DNA from: Patiria pectinifera
Lineage: Eukaryota; Echinodermata; Asteroidea; Valvatida; Asterinidae
Direction: 5' to 3'
NCBI GenBank assembly: GCA_029964075.1
Contig: CM057141.1
Location: 5,022,001-5,086,000 of the forward strand
DNA: 64,000 nt
Part shown: positions 25,101 through 34,957 of the stretch, piece by piece
Numbering within the stretch: the first letter of the stretch is position 1
Layout of the letters: each line of letters begins with the position of its first letter
Translations under genes and position numbers: made by a program
The notes under the pieces: generated by a model
What the model was told of the DNA's origin: nothing
Databases searched by the model: none
Seen by the model: the letters and a program-made list of their open reading frames with translations, nothing else

Positions 25101-26834
25101 GTTGACGTGCACTAATTGCTTGATTAATTATGCAAATTCCGTAAATATCATTTTAAGTTATAGCCCTGCATAAAACCACTGCTTTTTTGTTTGTTTAAAA
25201 GCAGACATTTTGCATGAGGATTATCTTCCTACGATTGTATTAAGTTTAAGCTTTTTCGCCTCGTAACCACCTGGCTTTTAATTAATTCTAAATCCTCTCC
25301 TTGAATTTCGCTGCGTCGTGGGATTATTTCCGATTTCAACTCAGTTTTTTGTGTGAATCCGTGATACTAAAAATGTTACTCATTTGCACTGAAACATGTT
25401 AAAGTGATTATAAAACGGAGTGGATCTGACTGCAAAAAGTACAAAACACGCAGTGGAAGACTTTTGAAAGTGACCATTCCTCGGAAACATAGTTCGAGTC
25501 TGTAGGTATAAGGAATGGTATGAGAGTGTGATGTTACTGGGTTGAACTACGTTATTAATTTCCGTATTATTGGATGTCTAGATATATTTTTGAATGCGCA
25601 GTTTTACAGTCTGGTCTTTGCTAATACATGTATTGGGATGCAAACGTACGTCCGCGGCCGTGATCAAGTTCTATCGATTTTCTTAGAGACAAGCTCGTCC
25701 CGCTGAAATGGTGACTTCGATAATAATATGAAACTGTGATTTATATTGCCTCGATCTTGATGTCCTGCTTGCTATGACCACAAGTAAAAAAAGTCGATCG
25801 TTGCCGTGGGAGCTAAAAAAATGAATGGCTGTTGTCTTACCAAGGTGTCTCAAATCTGGCAACGGCTTGTTGGGAGTCGAGAATTATGTGCTATGGTTGT
25901 TTTTAAGGACATGTGATCCTAAAATAATGTTTGCCAAGATCAATGTAACAGCAATGTTCACCTACTTGTTCAATTTAATTCAATAAAAATTCAATTTAAT
26001 GGTGTTAAATTTTTTATCTTTAAACATAAGTGACGAAAAAATGATTACAGATTCATATTTTGTCTCTGAGATTGACCCCTATGGCAGTGTAAAAGTTTCA
26101 TGTGCCAAACCTGTTTGTCCACGGACGGCTTTATTCCATCCGCTGGACTGAGCTCTGGAGCTTGATTTGAAGGGGAAAAAACACTGTACTTCTTACACTT
26201 GGACAGCAATGATTTTGATGACTTGTATTCAGATTAGCATGTTAACACTTCTTGTGATTTTTAAAAGATTTTTTTTCACCATGTATGGTTGAAGAGCTAT
26301 TCTTCGCCACATTAGGCCTATACAAAAACAACACAACAGTTCAAATAAGTCAATAAGTTAAATAAGTAGAATAGAATTCCTGTCAAAAGTGGGTTTCCTT
26401 CTTTTTGCACCACCCCTGTAGATTGATGCCGATGGAAGTTTCGTATTACATGTATCATCAGTAGGCCTACTATGGCTACAATTATTATCAATAAAACCTG
26501 CACGAAAAATTCCCACCGATGCAATCATCTGCAGAGGGCGGGCTCTAAATCATGGACTTAATCAACAAATGTACATTTTGATGTCAGTTTTGAAATCTAG
26601 CTTAAAGAACTGCATTGAAAAAAAATATGATAGATACAAAAATATATAGTTTTGTTCACATGTGGCGTTCAATTAAAAAAAATAATAGATAAAACATGTG
26701 GATTAAGTTCTGATTTTATGGGTCCGCTAGACCGCTACGTTAAAACTAAACTCAGATTTCAGAATCAGAGACCATATATTTTTACAAAGCCTCTTCTTTC
26801 GAGATTACATAATCAGAACAACTTTCCGATCTCT
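22106..26834. other. No gene seen; microsatellites
   Basis: There are no supported exons. A short (AC)n run lies near 22631-22642. Imperfect (GACA)n/(GACC)n repeats fill about 23139-23186. A tRNA box-A-like TAGCTCGCTTGGTTGAGCG lies near 23799. The remainder is AT-rich and of normal complexity. Confidence 0.5.
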
Positions 26835-27050
26835 GATGTGAAAAATCTTCATTTTTGGAACCCGCGAAGAGAAATGAAAGCAATTACATTTACTAAATAA
26901 TTCAAGTCTGCTTAAATGAAATTAGAAATTTGTAATTAAATATTCCCTAATGTTCTAAGACAGTTTTTTTTAAAAAATGAATAGTCTGGCGCCATCCCAT
27001 TCAACAGTTAACAATTTATGAAATACATTCAGGGAACACGGCAATGGTTT
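26835..27050 (+). mobile_element. MITE-like repeat, family A, partial copy 3
   Basis: It shares TTCATTTTTGGAACCCGCGA, AGTCTGGCGCCATCCCATTC and TTCAGGGAACACGGCAATGG with copies 1 and 2, in the copy 1 orientation. The outer termini are missing or too diverged to recognise. Confidence 0.55.
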
Positions 27051-28695
27051 GGGCTGCGCAAGTCTGTTTTAATTAAAGGCCCCACGACTGTAGGCAGTTT
27101 TAATTATAGCGTTCAGCAGATGTAGGCAATCACAAACTCACACTCGCACATTTTCTCTGCCGCCGGTTCCAGACATGACAGACAGTGGTGTATTAATTCC
27201 TGATACTTCCCTTGGGCTTTATCTCCATTGGCAAACCCTGCAGAAGGTACAACCCAAAGACCTTTTTCAATTCACGTTTTTTTACCTCATTTACTCGCTG
27301 CTTATGTTGTCTTCTTTTCCGTTTTTTTTGTTTTACACTAATCTCAGCAAATAGCTGTCATTATGCCTAATTGTTCGTGCTCTCAGGCAAAACCCAATCA
27401 ATCAAGCATAAATTGTTGTTTTTTAAAATTTCTCTGCCCGAGTAGATGGCCGACGGACATTTGAATTTGTCTTGACAATTAAAACGAAAGCAAGTCTTCA
27501 TGTTTTTGTATTTTTCAATTTCAATTGATGTTTTTTTTTAAGCGGTGTTAGTTTGTGTGATTTATTTTTTTAACTTAATATATTATTTGAGGTATTTTCA
27601 ATTTTTGTTTTTCTGTTTTAAAACTGTTAGTTTGTGTGTTTCGTTTTTGAATTTTTTTATTTTTATTTATGGTATATTTAATTTCTTGGGTTTTTCTGTT
27701 GAAAGCTGCGATTTGTGTTTCATTTTTAAAGATTTACATTATTAATTATAGGCCTATATTATTTTAAATTTCTCTTCAAGGTCTGCTTTTTTTTCTCTGC
27801 TCAATTTCTGCACACAAACCATCTAGGCAACGAGGCTGAGAACTTCAAACAATCTTTATTAAAATAGTTTTTTATACCATTAAAAATTGCACCTCATCAT
27901 AAAGGCCACAAATTGTGCTTCCTGCCTCAAAATTTACGAGCAACGTAGTCAAAATGCATGCAAAAACAATGTATGACACAACGCGCGGCACAACGGTTTA
28001 AACAGATCCGTTTTAAAAATAATGACTTTCCCGAAAATGCCTCTCGAGTTAAAGAATTCGTCCTCGTTTGTAATTTCGCTGGCAAATGAACTTAATTGGT
28101 GGTTGAGCCACGGGGGTCGAAATAATAAGTGGTGAAATCGATCCCGTCGCGTCTACATCAATACAGCCTTCGGTGACAATTCGTATCACCGAAATAACTT
28201 GCCAACCGTGCAAAATCATGTCTTTGAGTTTTCAATTTCTGTGCAAAAATTGCCTACACGGCCATTTACGTATCCACACTCACCAGCTGTCCTTTGAGTT
28301 CGCTGCTGGCCAAAGACTTCGAGTAGGCTACGTTAAAACACTCCACAAATTACAACATCAAAAGCCAGGTTCATGTATAGTGACTTTTCTACTGTTTTGA
28401 CTTTTGAGCATTGATGCGCTGGTTTTCAATGTAAAGAACTCCTGGGTTTATTTTCTCACCGTCTCGCGATCGTTGAAATTGTCAATTCCCTCGCACGTAC
28501 GGTGGCTTTCGAGTTTTCACAACTGGTGTTCGCCAGTAGAGGGCTCACTGCAAAAAAAAATTCTACTGACTTCTTGTCTCTTGAGGGCTCACATAGGTGT
28601 TTTTTGGAGATTCAGTGACACTGAACGTGCCTTATTTTCCAAGAGAATTAACAGTCACTTTAATATCAACAGTCGACCTCCGATACTGATTCAAG
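27051..28695. other. AT-rich upstream region of POP4
   Basis: There is no supported exon. About 27480-27800 is strongly T-rich. The POP4 promoter should lie just upstream of 28696, but I see no TATA box or other defined element, and the transcription start cannot be placed. An upstream non-coding exon cannot be excluded. Confidence 0.4.
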
Positions 28696-28782
28696 ATGAG
28701 CCAGAAAGATGTTGAGAAAGAGAGCTTCACTTTGTACGATCCTCTCCCACGCAAATTACAGAAAGACAAGACCCTCGTCCAG
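28696..28782 (+). CDS. POP4: POP4 exon 1 (29 codons)
   Basis: Starts at ATG 28696 and ends in a phase-0 donor, CAG|GTGAGG. It encodes the divergent N-terminus (MSQKDVEKESFTLYDPLPRK...). Any 5' UTR or non-coding exon is unmapped. Confidence 0.8.
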
Positions 28783-31700
28783 GTGAGGTAGAAATGATGT
28801 TGCAAACTTGCATTGCCATGGCCTATGGGCCTGGCATGATTGCTTGTCGATGTTGTTATGTCACGGTGTTCAATCAGTGTCAACAGTACAGGTCAGGTCA
28901 ATAGGCAGATAGGCCTATTTGTAATACCCTATGCGTATTAAAATTAATTAAAGTACTAAAAGTAAAAGGTAGAGAAAAGGGAAGAACTCAGTCATAAAGT
29001 CCGAAATTGTAAAATGGTCTGATTCCCATTTTGTGAATACGAAGTTACAGCGATAATTTTGGCATGGAGCCAGGCTAAAATTTGTCACCGGAAAATGTCT
29101 TAGTACAAAAAAACCCAGTTAAGTCTGCGCATGTTCAGTGCATATCCGGCAAGCTAACGTTTTATACTAAAGGTTTGCCGTCTCCGGCTAAATATCCACT
29201 GCCTTATTTCAATTGTTATGCTTAGTATGCAAACGACCTTTACCGAGAACTTCCCTAACCTTAAACTTATGCTTAAGTGGTATGTTAAATCCTTACGTCC
29301 TTTTGCCGGGAACAAAATTGGCTCTGCCTACCAATTTGAATGGTACGTTAGTGCGCTAGCAATGGATGTTCTTTTTGCCTCGCAAACAAGATGGCCCATA
29401 ATACCGTGAAAGTGCTTATTGTTAAAGACCAAATCCAAAATCATTTTGTTCATTTACTTTCATTATCAGATCAGCGGATTTGTCTATAAGATTATCTATC
29501 TTAGTGTTCATTTCCAGCATTGTCAGTTGTGCATCCTTATCCTGGTATTTTTTTAAAGAAAAATTGAAGAATGAAAAACTTCTCTGCAAAATAAACTAGT
29601 CAAACTCCATTACCCAATGTACACTAAACAGTTTTAACACAAGAAAAGTGATGAGATTAACTTTTTGGCAATCTTGTCAACCTTGACAGGTTCCCAAGGA
29701 TCCCAAGCAGTTTGTGACCAGCTTCCTGAGGGCAGCGGCTCCGAGGAAACGAGGTGAGCAGCTGGAGAAGTTATCCTCCAGGAAGGAGATGGTGATGGAT
29801 GCCGTCAAGCCTAAGCGGAGGACAGAACGACGACAAGGAAGAAAGAAAAAAGCGCTGAGTAATAAGCAGAAGAAAGAGCTCAACATGAACAACATCCCAA
29901 AAGAACTACAAAAGTGAGGAACAGGAGAGATTGCATAATGTATATCTTTGGAGTCACAATGTGCAGTTGTATGGGCTCCGTGCGCCAGCAAAAGAGGGCG
30001 CTTTTAGCCTCTTTTGTGAACCCTGTGGACAGGACACATGGCGCGTGTGCGTACTGCACTGGTTCGCGCACAAAGTACGCACGACCTGAAAGTGCTAAAG
30101 CTATTAGCCACAGCGTCTTCGCGTGAGCGTCAGGCGTCGTCGGCCCACGAATACGTTCGAATTTATATTTCGATGGTCTCCCAGACTGATCACCGCCCCT
30201 TATAACTTTGGATACATTCAAAGTCCGCAGTGGATGGACCGGGAACCAGTCTAGGTCTCCCCCAACTCTCCTTTTCTGACCGTTGAAGGGGTACTTGTGC
30301 ACGGAGCCCCTTAGGCTCTGCGACCGTGTGTATGTTCCATGATGGTGTTCCATGAGCTGGAAGTCGAATCAGTCAGTGAATCAATGCAGCAGTGGAGAAA
30401 GTCCATGGGGCTATTCCGAAAAAAAAAAAACACTCTTAACTCCAAGTCCTGCACCCCTGAGTGGCTCCACAGATTTGTGGATCCAAAATCAAACTTTTTT
30501 CATTTTACACTTTCGGTTCCCTTGAAAAAAATAGTCAAAGTCACATAACATGAATGGGGGCAACCAAGCGTGTCCACATTGCGAGGGAGTACTTTCCTCA
30601 CCTTTCCACCGCTGTGACCCGGGTTCGATTCCTGCCTGGGCCATTATGTGGATCAAAGGTTTTCAGTGTCTGACTGATTCCTTATGGGTGTTCCTAACAA
30701 CAGTCTTCTCAGGTTTTCCTCCCACATCCAAAACTGTATTTTTTTTCACATTGTCTTCTCTTTACTGGGCCTCATGGGAGACCACCGGATGAATGGGCTA
30801 CCACGTTAATATAAGAATTAAGTAAATAAGTAAATAAATAAATATATAAATAGCCAGCTAAGTAAGAAGTGGATGTATATGTGGCTGGGTATTCTGCTAC
30901 TGTGCCAAGAAATGGAGAGCGATAAAATGTACCAATTTGTACACCAGCTTGGTTGGCTATCTCAGTCTGATTATATTTGTGGAAAAGATATGCAGAATAA
31001 ACCCTGCCAACCTTCTCCACCCAATTAGCCGACCAGATTTCCACACAGCTGAGCAAAGGTTTAGTCCGAGTAACTTGGACCCTACTTATCGCTTTTTTTT
31101 AAACATTGGGACATGGTCTGGCGATTGTAGGGCCATCGCGCAACACGATAGAAATGACCCAACATCAGATTTCTCCCTCAAAACACCCACAAAATTACCA
31201 GATACGTCACTTAATGTACCAGTACAGATCGATGATTAAAATCCGGGTACTACTGTTAACTTACGATCTGGTTGGGAAGTGAAATTTAACGTTGATCAGT
31301 GAGGGCTCCACGTGTACACCATTTTCAAAATGGCGTCTGCGCAATATTCGCGATGGAGCCCTCACCGATAAACTGGGTTTTTTTGGGTCGTTTCGATTGT
31401 GTCGCGCGATGGCGGCCATGCGGCTTGAACCTACTATCCCCAGACCATGTCCCAATGTTAAAAAAGGCGATAAGTAGGGTCCAAGTTACTCGGACTGAGC
31501 AAATATGGGGTCCTAGCTAGTTCACCAACCAAGTCTGACTTTAACGGGAGATTGATTTTGCTTCAACATTTGTCCTAGCTCTTCTTGAGCTACCCGTGTG
31601 CTTGAGAGTGATACATATTTTGTTTCTCGGCAGATATGAAATGTATGAGCCTCTTCACCAGTTGTGGTTGGACTACATGAGGGACACTTTACAACTCAAA

Positions 31701-34700
31701 AATCAGACGTAGGTATATTTTCAATGATAGTATGTGCTCGTAGAAGAAAAAAAATTGAAATTGGATGCAATGGAATTTCACCATTCAGCTCTAAATTGCA
31801 ACGCAAGTGTGCAACTAACACAGCTGCCTTGGTGGGGTTTCATGAGGATAAAAAAATTCATTTGGAATAAGCCATTTGCGTGTAACCTATACCCTTTGGG
31901 ATTTACATTTGAAAAACGTCTGGTACAATGACTTGCTCAGAATGCTTGGCACATTTTAACTGTGAATTCTCCAGACCAAAGACACTGTTGCTAATCACAT
32001 GATTCGGGGCAAGCTCTTGCATAGTTACGTAAGAGACGCTCAGCACCAATACATCGTTCACAATGGGTGAGAATGGCACAAAGACACCAGACCATGCCGG
32101 AGCTGGGGGTTGCTAGCATAAGGCTTGCCCCGAATCACGTGATATAGTAACAGTCTCTTTGGTCGGGAGAATGCTAGGTTAAAACGTGCAAAGCATTGTA
32201 TTAAGTCAGCGTTCCAGATTTTATTCAAATTTAACACGCAAATGGCTTATTGCAAGAGACCTTGTGTTTGTGCAGAACAAAATACAATCCTCATTATTAA
32301 AAACCGGATTGTGCACTTTGATTTTTGGCAGTTGATTACAAATGCAGATAGGCCAATAGCCATACAAACGCTGTACACAACTTGGAGCCTTCTATGTGTT
32401 TGTTAAAGTTCTCAATTCATTATAAGACGGAATTTTGCGTCGGGGTGATATAAATTAAATTATAGGTTTTGCCCTTCACCGACGTTTAAATACTGTATAC
32501 TCAGTGTGTTACCTCCCGAGTGAAAGTTGGAAAAAATCACTCGGGTGGGACTTGATCCCACGACCTCCTGCTTTCTAGTGCAGATGTCTTACCACTCGAC
32601 CACCGAGCTAACACACTGAGTGTACAGTGTTTAAACGTCGGTGAAGGGCAAAACCTATAATTTGATTCTAAATTCATTCATGACTATACGGATTAATATC
32701 ATCATGGGTACTAATAAAACTTTAGGGAGATGCCACGTGGATGTTTCTCTTTCAAGCAGTCGCACTGATTTTCAGAATTTTTGTTTGCTTTTTTAATATG
32801 TTTCTGTGTACAGAGTGACAGCGGAGAATCTGCACATCAAGTTATTACGATGTGATCTGCATGGGAGTATAATGACAGGTAAGTGTGCGGACTAGGTGTG
32901 GTTAGATCATTGTAAATGGGTGTGGTCACCACCAAGGGGCGGGATTGGAATTCGTTTTGATTGGTGAAGGTGAAATAACCTTTACAAAAAGGGTGTGATT
33001 CAGATTTTGACTTGTATACCTGTAGACTGTGGGTGTGGTTAGACCAGGTTAGGTGGGTGTTGTCAACCCGGTGATTTGGAATAATTGTGATGGGCGGGGT
33101 CACTCATAAAAGGGCGTGGCTTAATCCAGTTGAAATTGGCCAACACCTGCCTAATTGATGTGCTCAACCTATTAAAGGCAGTGGTTTAGGTTATTGTAAG
33201 GCTGTGTCCGACTTCACTGGCTACTGCCGGCAATAACAGGCATGTGTATGGGAGGGGGCGTCGGCCACTTCCGTGGGCGCTTGTGTAAATTACAAGCTAA
33301 ATTCTAATGTGGCATAAGAATGAGTGAATGGGTGTGGTTCAAGCCATTACAAGGGTGTGGTTCAGATAGGGGTAAAAAAACAAAGGTACTCTAAGGCCAA
33401 AAAAAAAAAGTCTCCGGTTTCTGGTATGGAGCTTGCCCAAAAAGTGGTGCGGCGACGCGGCTTTTTTTTTTTTTTTACCTGATTTTTTTGCTTCAAATGT
33501 CGGCTGATGACTGGAAATGGTGCCCGACTAAACTTAGTGCAAATATATATGAGAGTCCAGAGAGGCCACATAAAGCTGATTCTCGGCCATAACCCAATCT
33601 AAAAACACGTTAAAATTGTGCAGCAGCAGGATTCCAGTCAAACCAGTGAGTTTGGCGGTTTTGAGACATCATCTTACATTGAAAAAAAACCTTTTTCATT
33701 TTGCCGACGCGCATGGCTACGGCGACACGCGCGCATACCAGAAACCGGAATTTTTTTTTTTTTGCCTAATTCCTAGTTTTTTAGAGCTATGTAATCTTAT
33801 TGACTTGTGTCACATTTGTTTTTTGATACCTAGTGACTAAATCCAAGTGTCCGTCATATATCGGGCAGTGCGGCATCGTCGTTCAAGAATCCAGAAATGC
33901 CTTCAAGATGATCACCAAAGCAGATGTTCTGAAGAGTAAGTTCCCAGTTCATTCAGTACTTTGCAAACGCAGCAATACCAAGTTGTGTATACTGAGCATT
34001 AATAAATGTTCCACAATTATGTAGCCAAGATTGCGATATCACTATATCACATGCTTAAAGGTAGCATACAACTTTTGCAAACATCAAAAACAAAACTACC
34101 AAATTATTATGAAATACCTTACTTGACTGTAAGTGAATAATAGTCTTAAGCATCCTGTGAAATCATGGCACCTGGTGTGCTTTCATTTTCAAGAAAAGGG
34201 GAATTTTTGTATCAATTTCCAACGATGGTCAGCCATCGTTGGAAAAACGGACATTTTTAAATGCTGCCCCCAATTTACCAATTGAGTTAGTACACATTTT
34301 GTTATTACGAATCATCATCATTTGCTCAACAAATCATCATGTCTCTCCGTTAATACGTTAGTTAGTAACAAACGTTGTCTATTGCTCCTACATATTTTGA
34401 CCGATTTCAACCAAACTTTGTCAAAAGTACAGTAGCCGAGCCCCAACATGTCACATGACCAAACTGGGGTCAAAGGTCATCATGGGGTCACTGGGGTTAA
34501 AAGCCTGATTTTTGCTAAACTCGAAAACGTTACTCCTTCCAGAAATTACATGGCACAGTCACATGACTCGGGCATGAACACAAATTCATTGGCCCGCAGC
34601 TTCCGAGACAAGCTCTTTTTCACTTGGCTTTTTGTTTTGTGGCTACAGAATAGAAACAAAAATCAAACCTTAAGGCGTAAAGCCCAATTTTATGCACACA

Positions 34701-34957
34701 TCTCGCCAGTCCGGGCACTTTGCACAAAACCAGGTAAATTTTTTTTTTTACCTGAAGTCCAACACACTTCAACACTTCTACTTTTGGGCTGACATTGGGA
34801 TCTTTTCTTTGTCTATACAGCTATACCCAAAGCAAGCACTATCTTCACGATGTCCATCGACAATCTGGTAGTCAATATCTACGGCAACCATCTCAGGTTC
34901 CGGGCCGGAGATAGAGCCAACAGGAAATTCAAAGTCAAACCAACGACAGATTTATAA
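28696..34957 (+). CDS. POP4: Ribonuclease P/MRP protein subunit p29 (POP4), six exons
   Basis: The product is a protein subunit of nuclear RNase P, which trims the 5' leader of pre-tRNA, and of RNase MRP, which cleaves pre-rRNA; it binds the RNA and acts in the nucleus and nucleolus. Coding exons are 28696-28782, 29690-29913, 31634-31708, 32814-32878, 33834-33935 and 34821-34957. They join in consistent phase with GT/AG introns to give 229 aa, close to the about 220 aa of vertebrate POP4. The N-terminal half is basic and Lys/Arg-rich (RRTERRQGRKKKALS). The C-terminal half is the Sm-like barrel of the UPF0086/Rpp29 family: KLLRCDLHGSIMTVTKSKCP, then GQCGIVVQES, FKMITKADVL, IPKASTIFT, and the ending KFKVKPTTDL. 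The start is the first in-frame ATG of exon 1, which encodes a poorly conserved N-terminus. No AATAAA was seen soon after the stop. Introns hold SINE, MITE and foldback insertions; the reading frame is intact. Confidence 0.95.
29690..29913 (+). CDS. POP4: POP4 exon 2, basic region
   Basis: The acceptor is CCTTGACAG and the donor AAAA|GTGAGG, phase 2. It encodes FVTSFLRAAAPRKRG and a Lys/Arg-rich stretch matching the vertebrate basic segment. An alternative acceptor 9 bases further in (AAG|GAT) would also keep frame. Confidence 0.9.
30553..30845 (+). mobile_element. tRNA-headed SINE, type 1, copy 2 (POP4 intron 2)
   Basis: It contains GTGACCCGGGTTCGATTCCT, TTTTCAGTGTCTGACTGATTCC and TGAATGGGCTACCACGTTAA, and ends in an (AAATA)n-like tail around 30815-30853. 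Confidence 0.75.
31063..31496. mobile_element. Foldback/TIR element in POP4 intron 2
   Basis: The left arm begins AGTCCGAGTAACTTGGACCC and continues through CATTGGGACATGGTCTGG. The right arm (about 31380-31496) carries the reverse complement, CCAGACCATGTCCCAATG to GGGTCCAAGTTACTCGGACT. The arms match over about 100 bp or more. The middle is unique, with a second small inverted pair around the two GAGGGCTCCA / TGGAGCCCTC motifs (31302-31311 and 31352-31361). Confidence 0.75.
31634..31708 (+). CDS. POP4: POP4 exon 3
   Basis: Acceptor TTTCTCGGCAG, donor AC|GTAGGT. It encodes YEMYEPLHQLWLDYMRDTL..., the conserved Y--F-PLHELW-QYI segment of the family. Confidence 0.93.
31866..32251. mobile_element. 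Foldback element in POP4 intron 3
   Basis: The ends AATAAGCCATTTGCGTGT (left) and ACACGCAAATGGCTTATT (right) are perfect inverted repeats. Inner blocks also mirror: GAATTCTCCAGACCAAAGAC with GTCTCTTTGGTCGGGAGAAT, and GATTCGGGGCAAGC with GCTTGCCCCGAATC (near 32126). The element is non-coding. Confidence 0.8.
32457..32663. mobile_element. Foldback element enclosing a tRNA-like sequence
   Basis: Arms 32457-32511 and 32609-32663 are 55-bp inverted repeats. The outer 34 bp (AAATTATAGGTTTTGCCCTT...) are perfect; the inner part has two mismatches. Between them lies one tRNA-like unit, 32536-32610, read on minus. It sits about 200 bp from another foldback in the same intron. Confidence 0.85.
32536..32610 (-). 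tRNA. tRNA-like sequence (probably not functional)
   Basis: On the minus strand it reads TAGCTCGGTGGTCGAGTGGTA as D arm/box A, and GTGGGATCAAGTCCCAC as a perfect T stem-loop/box B. The anticodon arm is defective: TCTGC...GCAGG closes an 8-base loop rather than 7, so no trustworthy anticodon can be read, although AGA (Ser) is near the centre. The acceptor stem is not convincing. I treat it as a tRNA-derived pseudogene with possible Pol III promoter activity. Confidence 0.5.
32814..32878 (+). CDS. POP4: POP4 exon 4
   Basis: Acceptor TCTGTGTACAG, donor ACAG|GTAAGT. It encodes VTAENLHIKLLRCDLHGSIM, the start of the barrel with the conserved DLHG. Confidence 0.93.
33395..33766 (+). mobile_element. 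PIF/Harbinger-like MITE, copy 2 (POP4 intron 4)
   Basis: Termini GGCCAAAAAAAAAAAGTCTC and GGAATTTTTTTTTTTTTGCC, each flanked outside by TAA. The interior shares AGTCAAACCAGTGAGTTTGG and GTTTTGAGACATCA with copy 3 at 41175-41562, and is inverted relative to copy 1 at 16694-17073. It ends about 70 bp upstream of POP4 exon 5. Confidence 0.78.
33834..33935 (+). CDS. POP4: POP4 exon 5
   Basis: Acceptor GATACCTAG, donor AAGA|GTAAGT. It encodes TKSKCPSYIGQCGIVVQESR followed by FKMITKADVLK, the best-conserved block of the Rpp29 barrel. Confidence 0.95.
34055..34300. mobile_element. T2/Kolobok-like MITE, subfamily B, half copy
   Basis: Begins at TTAAAGGTAGCATACAAC and shares CATCCTGTGAAATCATGGCA, TTTTCAAGAAAAGGGGAATT and the GATGGTCAGCCATC palindrome with the 14526-15051 copy. 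The right half is absent or replaced. Confidence 0.65.
34466..34479 (+). promoter_or_regulatory. DR1-like nuclear receptor motif
   Basis: GGGGTCAAAGGTCA fits the DR1 consensus bound by HNF4 and RXR heterodimers. A further half-site GGGGTCAC follows at 34483. It lies in POP4 intron 5, in sequence that looks repeat-derived (several GGGGTCA and ACTGGGGT pieces). Function is unproven. Confidence 0.3.
34821..34957 (+). CDS. POP4: POP4 exon 6 and stop
   Basis: Acceptor TCTATACAG. It encodes IPKASTIFTMSIDNLVVNIY, then the RANRKFKVKPTTDL C-terminus, with stop TAA at 34955-34957. The ending matches the family's conserved KFK-K-TIDL. Confidence 0.95.
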
